28,787 nt of DNA from Candidatus Thorarchaeota archaeon (GTDB lineage: Archaea > Asgardarchaeota > Thorarchaeia > Thorarchaeales > Thorarchaeaceae): positions 1-28,787 of the forward strand of contig JAEOSL010000038.1 of assembly GCA_016840385.1 (NCBI GenBank). The letters run 5' to 3'. The notes under the pieces are model-generated. The model saw only the letters and a list, made by a program, of their open reading frames with translations. It was not told where the DNA came from and searched no databases. Shown piece by piece: positions 23,602 through 28,787 of the stretch; positions within the stretch are counted from its first letter, which is position 1; each line of letters begins with the position of its first letter. The position numbers were made by a program, and so were the translations under genes.

Positions 23602-24024
23602 TCACAATACTAGATGATCCAAGCCCATTTCCTTTAGGACTTCTGGATAGATTTTGTATAGCGGTTTGATCTTACTCAAAAGACTCAGTGCTTTTGTTAC
23701 TGACCCATTAAGCTTCACTTGACCTCTTGCCATGGCGACAGTCGTACTCAGTTTATTCTGCCAGAATTTATTCGTAGTTTCTGATTTGGACCAAACTGCA
23801 ACTTCTGGTTCTACATCACTGTCAAAAGACAGAGTGCCAATTTCTCCCGCTGGTCCTGGGTCTCTGAAGTTAATTGTCATGTGTGCTTCAGGTTCCTCAA
23901 TATCGAATCGTACAACAATTGCCTTTTCTGCCAACTTGGCCATAACATCTTCTTGTTGGATTGCTTTAGCCCAGAAATTGTTGAAGACTTCCATTAGTTG
24001 TTCCTTGCTTTCAAATGCTGCCAT
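23602..24024 (-). CDS. SCP2 (sterol carrier) domain protein
   Basis: 140 aa from ATG 24024; an upstream TTG at 24057 is in frame, but GGTGG lies at right spacing before the ATG. The core TINFRDPGPAGEIGTLSFDS, then VWSKSETTNKFWQ and GQVKLNGSVTKALSLLSKIKPLY, is the SCP2/SterolTransfer fold: a hydrophobic pocket for acyl chains or acyl-CoA. In archaea such proteins occur with beta-oxidation genes, so a lipid or acyl-CoA carrier role is plausible, perhaps for the acyl-CoA dehydrogenase/thiolase seen elsewhere in the window (inference). It is downstream of glnA, 68 nt away; cotranscription possible. Confidence 0.85.
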   Translation of the reverse strand: MAAFESKEQLMEVFNNFWAKAIQQEDVMAKLAEKAIVVRFDIEEPEAHMTINFRDPGPAGEIGTLSFDSDVEPEVAVWSKSETTNKFWQNKLSTTVAMARGQVKLNGSVTKALSLLSKIKPLYKIYPEVLKEMGLDHLVL

Positions 24025-24092
24025 TGTATTGTCCACCGACTCTTCTTTTCTAGACAAAAGCTGGATAGAAGTCTTTTGGATTAGTGTCGGGT

Positions 24093-25394
24093 CTAATTTG
24101 CACGTAGATATCTTTCAAGTTCCCATGATGTGATGTCTGAAGAGAGAGGGTCATCAATAGTTTCAATGTACTCGTTCCACTCACGTGTTCTTAGACCTAC
24201 GAAGGCATCTACTGCTGAATCTCCTAATTCACTTCTCATTAGGTGACTCTCGCCCAGATGTTCTAATGATTCTTTGAGGGAACCTGGTAGTGATGCAACA
24301 TCCGCTGAATCTCTGTAGAGATTTTTTGTTATTGGTTTTCCGGGTTCGAGATCCCTCTTAATTCCGTCCAAACCTGCTGCAAGAACTGCTGCTATCCCAA
24401 TATGGGGAGATATCGTTGTGTCGGGGCATCTCAGCTCTATTCTTGCTGCTTTTTCAGAACCGTTGAAATGTGGAATTCGCACCATGGTACTTCGGTTTCT
24501 ATACCCCCAAGCAATCCTGGTTGGGGCTTCATACCCTGGAACCAGTCGCTTGTATGAGTTCACTGTCGGTGCAAGGAAAGCAATATAGCTAGATGCATGT
24601 TCAAGCAATCCTGCAATGTAATTGGCTGCTAACTGAGATAATCCTCCGTTTCCTTTTGAAGAAAATAGATTTCGTGATCCATCAAATCCCCAAATGCTCT
24701 GATGGAGGTGTAATCCTGAACCATTCTGATCAGAGAAAGGCTTTGGCATGAACGTAACATCGATTCTACGTAAGGCTGCCATCTCCAGGATTATTTGACG
24801 TGCAAGGAGAATATTGTCTGCAGCAATTGATGCCGGTGCATATTGAAGCCCTACTTCATGTTGACCTTGTGCAACTTCATGGTGATGGGAAGTTGTTTGA
24901 ATTCCTATCGCATTCAGAGTTCGAACGATGTCCCGCCTGAAGTCAAGCTCGGGATCAGAAGGTCTTGAAGAGAAGTAACCCCCTGAATCACGTGGTTCGA
25001 CTGAGTCGTCTGAACCTTTCTGAATAGTGAAGAACTCCAATTCAGAACCAATCTTGAGTTGAAATCCCATTTTCGAAGCTTTAAATTCAATAGCATCGAG
25101 GATGTTTCGTGGGTCTCGTGGGTGCGGTTTTCCGGAAATTTCGTGGACTCTGCAGTGTAGAAATGCTGCTGATGGATCCCAAGGTTGGTGTGTTGGGGTG
25201 GTGCTCGAGGGGAGAAGGAGAAGATCGCTTTCATTTACTGAAGCAAAACCTGGTACTGAGGAACCGTCTATCATTACTCCATGTTCAAGCACATCATCCA
25301 GGCAATCCATTCCGACTTCAATGCTTCTCAAATCTCCAAGTAGATCACTAAATATCAATCTGAGAAATTCGGGATGTTCGTATTCCTTGGTCAT
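24093..25394 (-). CDS. glnA: Glutamine synthetase (type I)
   Basis: 433 aa from ATG 25394 (AGAGGA 8 nt upstream; the frame runs 31 codons further without support). It forms glutamine from glutamate, NH3 and ATP as a dodecamer. Seen: DGSSVPGF (43-50), ELE metal ligands E118 and E120, HHEVAQGQHEVG (171-182), NGSGLHLHQS (224-233), PGYEAPTRIAWG with E289 (286-297), and RIELRCPD (318-325). The motif after it, normally PDPxxNPYL, reads PDTTISPHIG, an odd Y-to-H change, so a gamma-glutamyl-amine ligase role is a lesser alternative. No adenylylation Tyr as in enteric GS is apparent. It is divergent from an Lrp gene. Confidence 0.88.
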   Translation of the reverse strand: MTKEYEHPEFLRLIFSDLLGDLRSIEVGMDCLDDVLEHGVMIDGSSVPGFASVNESDLLLLPSSTTPTHQPWDPSAAFLHCRVHEISGKPHPRDPRNILDAIEFKASKMGFQLKIGSELEFFTIQKGSDDSVEPRDSGGYFSSRPSDPELDFRRDIVRTLNAIGIQTTSHHHEVAQGQHEVGLQYAPASIAADNILLARQIILEMAALRRIDVTFMPKPFSDQNGSGLHLHQSIWGFDGSRNLFSSKGNGGLSQLAANYIAGLLEHASSYIAFLAPTVNSYKRLVPGYEAPTRIAWGYRNRSTMVRIPHFNGSEKAARIELRCPDTTISPHIGIAAVLAAGLDGIKRDLEPGKPITKNLYRDSADVASLPGSLKESLEHLGESHLMRSELGDSAVDAFVGLRTREWNEYIETIDDPLSSDITSWELERYLRAN

Positions 25395-25477
25395 CAATGT
25401 ATCCTCTTTGACAATATTGATAGATGGTTTGAGAGAGGGCCTTACCTTATTGTGCGGACCCTCGGGTAAGAAACTAA

Positions 25478-25491
25478 AAGTTTCCAAACTT
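25478..25491. promoter_or_regulatory. Inverted repeat in the glnA/lrp intergenic region
   Basis: AAGTTTCCAAACTT is a perfect 6-2-6 palindrome, 84-97 nt upstream of the glnA ATG. On the minus strand it overlaps a weak TATA-like ACTTTTAG (about 25472-25485), so a regulator bound here would affect glnA transcription. The divergent Lrp-type gene is the natural candidate (inference). Confidence 0.4.
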
Positions 25492-25603
25492 CAAATCTAA
25501 GGCAATAACTACCTCTCTCTGTTGGTAATTGCTCTCAAAATGGACTATATGCTTTTCTTACTGAAACCAGAAAGTATTTCTATTTCGTTCGGTAAAATAA
25601 CAT

Positions 25604-26134
25604 ATGACCGAAACCTATTCGGAAACTCCAATCAAACTAGACGCGACCGATAAGGAACTGCTACATCTATTGCAAATTGACAGTAAGATGAAGATCTCCC
25701 AACTAGCAAAGGAAGTTGGGAAGGGGATTGCGACAGTCCATGCTAGAATGGTGGCGCTTAAGGAAAAGGGAGTCATCAAGAATTATTCTGTAATTCTAGA
25801 TCCAGCGAAAGTGGCACGTGAAACTCTTGCCTTTATTCTTGTAACAGTTCGATATCGGGTACCAGGACGAAAGGGTGTGGTTTCTCAACGTGAATTCTGC
25901 AAAGAAATTGCTGTTCACCCACTCGTTCAAGGTGTTCATGTTGTGAGTGGGGACTACGATGTTATGTTAAAAGTACGTACAAGGAACATCGATGAAATGA
26001 ACCGGTTCATTGTTGATTTTCTGAGGGAACTTCCTCAGGTGGATAAGACACATACATTGTTCGCGATGGATACCTATCTGGATTCACTTGAACTACGCGA
26101 CCTTACAGGGACCACTACGATGACTTTCAAATAG
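25604..26134 (+). CDS. Lrp/AsnC-family transcriptional regulator
   Basis: 176 aa. N-terminal HTH (about 14-60: LDATDKELLHLLQIDSKMK, ISQLAKEVGKGIATVHARM, LKEKGVIKNYSVIL) and C-terminal RAM domain (about 72-160) with VVSGDYDVMLKV, the amino-acid-binding/oligomer face. Lrp-type proteins form octamers and respond to amino acids; with glnA transcribed divergently, a role in nitrogen/glutamine control is likely. ATG 25604 lacks a Shine-Dalgarno, so a leaderless transcript is probable. Its last codons overlap the stop of the convergent winged-helix gene by 8 nt. Confidence 0.93.
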   Translation: MTETYSETPIKLDATDKELLHLLQIDSKMKISQLAKEVGKGIATVHARMVALKEKGVIKNYSVILDPAKVARETLAFILVTVRYRVPGRKGVVSQREFCKEIAVHPLVQGVHVVSGDYDVMLKVRTRNIDEMNRFIVDFLRELPQVDKTHTLFAMDTYLDSLELRDLTGTTTMTFK

Positions 26135-26414
26135 CCCTGAAATGAACTCCCATCTGGATACGGAGAAGGTCGATTACATCGTGAAGCTCGCGGACTCGTT
26201 CATGATTAGCACGATATTGTGGTTTTCTCATATCTTCAAGGTTAGCGGTCCTTCGAAGTAGATTCAACTTCATTAGTTTCTTCAAAGCAAATGTGACAGT
26301 CCTCAAAGGAACATCAAATTTTCGAGAAATCTCACGAGGTGCCAGTGGTCCTTCTGCAGATATGTGGTCTAGGACAACAAGGGCACTTTTTGGTAAGTCG
26401 CTATTCCAGTTCAT
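26127..26414 (-). CDS. Small winged-helix regulator, copy 1
   Basis: 95 aa with a single winged helix: LPKSALVVLDHISAEGPLAP, ISRKFDVPLRTVTFALKKL (recognition helix 36-47), LLRRTANLEDMRKPQY (wing), then a helix for dimerisation. MarR/ArsR-like archaeal family. It shares about 50 of 95 residues with copy 2 at 26505, ungapped by hand, so it is a tandem duplicate. AGGTGAAGTGA gives the ATG 26414 ribosome site. The promoter carries a three-half-site array (26436-26482), which suggests autoregulation. Ligand is unknown. Confidence 0.85.
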   Translation of the reverse strand: MNWNSDLPKSALVVLDHISAEGPLAPREISRKFDVPLRTVTFALKKLMKLNLLRRTANLEDMRKPQYRANHERVRELHDVIDLLRIQMGVHFRAI

Positions 26415-26435
26415 TCACTTCACCTAGTTATTTTA

Positions 26436-26482
26436 TTGGCAAGTATGTAAGTATACTTTGCCAAAAATAATTGGCAAATATA
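26436..26482. promoter_or_regulatory. Three-half-site operator of winged-helix gene 1
   Basis: TTGGCAAGTAT (26436-26446), its inverted copy ATACTTTGCCAA (26453-26464; one base longer) and a third direct half-site TTGGCAAATATA (26471-26482). GGC cores are centred at 439, 461 and 474, that is 22 and 13 nt apart, about two and one helical turns. The array begins 22 nt upstream of the ATG and overlaps the likely transcription start. Confidence 0.6.
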
Positions 26483-26504
26483 AGCATTTCTTTCTCCGTA
26501 AATA

Positions 26505-26792
26505 TCAGATTGCCATCATGTGGATTCCTGCTATTGCTCGCAGATGGGAGATGTCCGTTTCTACAGCACGGATTCTCTCTTGGTCTAAATGGTACAACTG
26601 CTTTCTCATATCCATGAGATTCGGTACTTTGCGAAGCAATCGCTGTTGGATTAATTTGTGGAGGGCATAGGTTACAGTTCTAAGAGGGATCTCAGATCCT
26701 CTAGCAATATCTCGTGGTGCCATTGGTCCATTCTCGGATATATGATCCAAAACTAAGAGGGCACTTTTTGGAACATCATTCAGGGACAGCAT
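26505..26792 (-). CDS. Small winged-helix regulator, copy 2
   Basis: 95 aa paralogue of the gene at 26127-26414. Same layout: VPKSALLVLDHISENGPMAP, IPLRTVTYALHKLIQQRLLR, NLMDMRKQLYHLDQERIR. The recognition helix PLRTVTxALxKL is nearly the same in both, as is the DMRK wing. GTGAT just before ATG 26792 may be its ribosome site. Its own promoter has a second three-half-site array (26815-26862). It is divergent from the double-HTH gene at 26937, so both share the 144-nt gap and perhaps regulation. Ligand unknown. Confidence 0.85.
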   Translation of the reverse strand: MLSLNDVPKSALLVLDHISENGPMAPRDIARGSEIPLRTVTYALHKLIQQRLLRKVPNLMDMRKQLYHLDQERIRAVETDISHLRAIAGIHMMAI

Positions 26793-26814
26793 AGTATCAC
26801 AACGTTCTAACCAA

Positions 26815-26862
26815 AACGGCTAAATAATGATAAGATTATTGCCGTTTCAACGGCTATTGAAT
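26815..26862. promoter_or_regulatory. Three-half-site operator of winged-helix gene 2
   Basis: AACGGCTAAATAAT (26815-26828), inverted ATTATTGCCGTT (26835-26846) and a third direct AACGGCTATTGAAT (26849-26862). GGC cores are centred at 819, 842 and 853, spaced 23 and 11, close to the 22 and 13 of the other array. It begins 23 nt from the ATG at 26792, again like copy 1. It also sits just upstream of the divergent TATA box at 26874. Confidence 0.6.
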
Positions 26863-26869
26863 GTGTCCT

Positions 26870-26882
26870 GGCAATTTATAAA
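26870..26882 (+). promoter_or_regulatory. TATA box of the double-HTH regulator gene
   Basis: GGCAATTTATAAA (26870-26882) contains a good TATA box, TTTATAAA, about 30 nt upstream of an expected start near 26905 for the gene at 26937. A GGCAAT half-site resembling the neighbouring operator cores abuts it. Confidence 0.5.
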
Positions 26883-26936
26883 TCATATGTTGTCCGTAAA
26901 CATGGAGTCACCGGATACAGAAGGCTCAGAAGGGAG

Positions 26937-28046
26937 ATGTCTAAGATGCCCAAGAAGAAACCGAAACTTACCGATGAAATACTTCTAGATGCTGTGATCC
27001 GTTTAGGTGGAAAAGTAACTGCCACTGAACTCGCTCAAACATTAGGCTTTCCTGATAGGACAATTAGATATAGAATTCAACGACTTCGAGAGAAGGGTCT
27101 CCTGGGAAGAATTTGGCCCCAGACACATGATGCCAAAATTGGTCTTGGCGATGGTAGTCTTCTCTTGGATATATCGGAGAAGTATCAGAATCTCCCTAGG
27201 GAATTTCTCTTCTGTTTCTCGAACTTCTATGCCAATTATGCAACCTATGGCAGGTATACCGGTATGCAAACTGGATTTGGGTATCCGATTGGAAATTCTC
27301 AGACTATTGAGCGAATTGTACGAGTCATGAAACAGATGAACATCATCAAAGATTCGTATACATTCATGTCAAACGATTTCATCACGCTAGCAGCTGATTT
27401 CTCCAAGTTTAACCTTAGCACGGGATGGAACTGGGACTGGAGAAATTGGGTCCAAGATTGTCAGAAGACACTCAAGGCGGGGGAGCGATTCCCATATGAA
27501 TTTGATATCAATCCAGCTCAATTTGACTACGACCACAAAGATGTCGAGATTATTGCCGAGATAAAGATGTACGGTGGGCAGCTCACACACAAGGAACTCA
27601 GTAAACGGATTAATCTCTCAGAAACTCAAATTGGAGTACGCTTACGCCGACTCAAGGAAGCTGGTGTTCTGAGAGGATATATCTGGCTAACTGAAATGAC
27701 ACCACAAACGGTTGCTATCTTTACACATATGGAACTTGATGACCCCGATCCTGTTTTGTCTTGTTTCCTCCATTTACCATTCCGAAGAGAAATTTTGATG
27801 GATTCCGCCGATAAGGTTGCAGTCCGATTGACGATGAACTCCAGCGATATAGTTCAGTACTTGAAAGGATTTGAAGCATTGAGACCGCACATACGCTCAT
27901 CCTTTATTCAGATTGCAGTGGGTCTCAAGGTTATCCCCGGGGGAATGCACGGCTTCTATCATCTCCATGACGAATCCTCTGATCGTTGGGAGATGCCTGT
28001 GGAAGAATCCATCCAGAAATTAGAGAAATTCATTGAAGACTATTGA
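26937..28046 (+). CDS. Double helix-turn-helix (Lrp-like) regulator
   Basis: 369 aa. Two HTH units of AsnC type lie at about 14-58 (LDAVIRLGGKVTATELAQTL, RTIRYRIQRLREKGLLG) and 201-248 (DVEIIAEIKMYGGQLTHKEL, TQIGVRLRRLKEAGVLRGYIW), separated by ~140 residues of mixed structure rich in Trp/Tyr/Phe, and a C-terminal ~110 residues with alternating strands that may be a RAM-like effector domain. Such duplicated-HTH proteins are common in archaea, but I cannot name a characterised relative. GGGAG before ATG 26946 favours that second start (MPKKKPKL); 26937 is the outer one. It is divergent from winged-helix copy 2. Confidence 0.8.
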   Translation: MSKMPKKKPKLTDEILLDAVIRLGGKVTATELAQTLGFPDRTIRYRIQRLREKGLLGRIWPQTHDAKIGLGDGSLLLDISEKYQNLPREFLFCFSNFYANYATYGRYTGMQTGFGYPIGNSQTIERIVRVMKQMNIIKDSYTFMSNDFITLAADFSKFNLSTGWNWDWRNWVQDCQKTLKAGERFPYEFDINPAQFDYDHKDVEIIAEIKMYGGQLTHKELSKRINLSETQIGVRLRRLKEAGVLRGYIWLTEMTPQTVAIFTHMELDDPDPVLSCFLHLPFRREILMDSADKVAVRLTMNSSDIVQYLKGFEALRPHIRSSFIQIAVGLKVIPGGMHGFYHLHDESSDRWEMPVEESIQKLEKFIEDY

Positions 28047-28104
28047 GAAAGAAAGCCTACATTTATTGCGGTGACTGTTTCTTGAGAATATACGTGGTGT
28101 TATC

Positions 28105-28787
28105 ATGCAGAATTCTCGTGATGCAGAACGACCTAAGTTCACATTGACTGAAGCTCAAACGATTGCAGGAAATCTCTTCGATCTTGGTGGTACCATCATT
28201 GAAATCAAAGAACTCCCAAGTTACAGAGATCGGAATTTTCGTATCATGGTTGACTCGGATCAAGAATATGTTCTCAAAATTACTGCATCTTCAGAAGAAA
28301 TCGAAACTCTTTCTATGCAAAATAGTGCTATGCGTCATCTTGCCGCCAATATTGTAGGGCAATCATCTCCCGTGGTTTACAAATCTCGGAGTGGAGTTGA
28401 AATAGAACAAGTGAAATCTGAGGATGGTAATAGCCACTATGTTCGACTTCTCTCTTTTCTTCCTGGAAGATGTATCTCACAAGTCAAACCGCAAACACCA
28501 GATATGATTGAAGATTTTGGGCGGTTTGTTGGTTCCATTAGTAAAGGTCTTACAGGTTTCAATCATCACGCTGCTCATAGGGAATTCTACTGGGACCTGA
28601 AAAGAGCAAAGACAGTGATTCGTGATTATTCAAAGCACATCTCCGATCCTGAGAAACATGAACTTGTATCATACTTCCTAAATCTCTATGAAGATCTTGT
28701 TCTTCCATTGATTGATCATCTACGTGAGAGTGTTATTCACAATGATGCCAACGACAATAATATTGTGTTAGTTCATCCACATCTAAA
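28105..28787 (+). CDS. APH/hydroxylysine-kinase-like phosphotransferase, truncated at the window edge
   Basis: The open frame from ATG 28105 (GGTGTT just upstream) runs to the end of the window, giving 227 residues of the N-terminal part. It shows LFDLGGTIIEIKELPSYRDR, then NFRIMVD and YVLKI with K58 (likely ATP lysine), and the catalytic loop HNDANDNN (212-219; catalytic D214). The SYRDxNF and HNDANDNN combination is typical of the 5-hydroxylysine kinase/AGPHD1-type branch of aminoglycoside-phosphotransferase-like kinases. In some bacteria this domain is fused to a class III aminotransferase; the C-terminus is not here. Substrate unknown. No gene with an evident link precedes it. Confidence 0.8.
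   Translation, partial: MQNSRDAERPKFTLTEAQTIAGNLFDLGGTIIEIKELPSYRDRNFRIMVDSDQEYVLKITASSEEIETLSMQNSAMRHLAANIVGQSSPVVYKSRSGVEIEQVKSEDGNSHYVRLLSFLPGRCISQVKPQTPDMIEDFGRFVGSISKGLTGFNHHAAHREFYWDLKRAKTVIRDYSKHISDPEKHELVSYFLNLYEDLVLPLIDHLRESVIHNDANDNNIVLVHPHL

Noticed and set aside
1..28787. CRISPR arrays, insertion sequences or prophage
   Set aside because: No regularly spaced repeats, transposase or phage genes were seen.

Overview
The window reads as a chromosomal stretch of an archaeon, most likely an Asgard archaeon. I would guess Thorarchaeota-like, but the phylum is inferred. The archaeal signs are TATA-box promoters, the thiolase/DUF35 pairing, Lrp-type and other small winged-helix regulators, and a phage-free, moderately AT-rich gene-dense layout with ATG, GTG and TTG starts. 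The Asgard sign is a small operon with two proteins whose N-termini look like longin domains, one fused to an Arf/SRbeta-like GTPase. No rRNA, tRNA, CRISPR array or insertion sequence was found.

Layout. 1-147: C-terminal end of a thiolase. 241-3074 (+): four-gene operon (longin/winged-helix protein, longin-like/Arf-like GTPase fusion, basic coiled-coil protein, small winged-helix-like protein). 3122-4696 (+): DUF35 Zn-ribbon/OB protein and an acyl-CoA dehydrogenase, ending at a bidirectional hairpin terminator. 4746-9878 (-): small Cys-rich protein, isopropylmalate/isocitrate-type dehydrogenase, LeuC and LeuD (three- and two-carbon-chain elongation chemistry, probably leucine synthesis), then a large membrane-anchored protein of unknown function. 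10161-11865 (-): two-gene ABC exporter. 12106-13017 (+): FAH-family enzyme. 13019-16974 (-): two TPR proteins, a small four-TM protein, a PHP-family phosphatase and an MFS transporter with a GC-rich structured leader candidate. 17222-19186 (-): membrane-anchored subtilase. 19397-23260 (+): P-type cation ATPase and PanB (pantothenate/CoA pathway). 23286-25394 (-): DUF1858 protein, SCP2-like protein and glutamine synthetase, the last divergent from an Lrp/AsnC regulator at 25604-26134 (+). 26127-26792 (-): tandem paralogous winged-helix regulators. 26937-28046 (+): double-HTH regulator. 28105-end (+): truncated APH/hydroxylysine-kinase-like protein.

Points that stand out. (1) The longin/GTPase operon with an inverted repeat at its promoter. 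(2) The subtilase, whose C-terminal third resembles, from memory, the corresponding region of eukaryotic site-1 protease (MBTPS1). (3) The P-type ATPase, which has lost canonical cation ligands in M4 and M6. (4) Two paralogous regulators that each carry a three-half-site operator with almost the same geometry but different half-site sequences. (5) A GC-rich leader with two mutually exclusive pairings upstream of the MFS gene. All family calls are from reading motifs by eye; no search was run.
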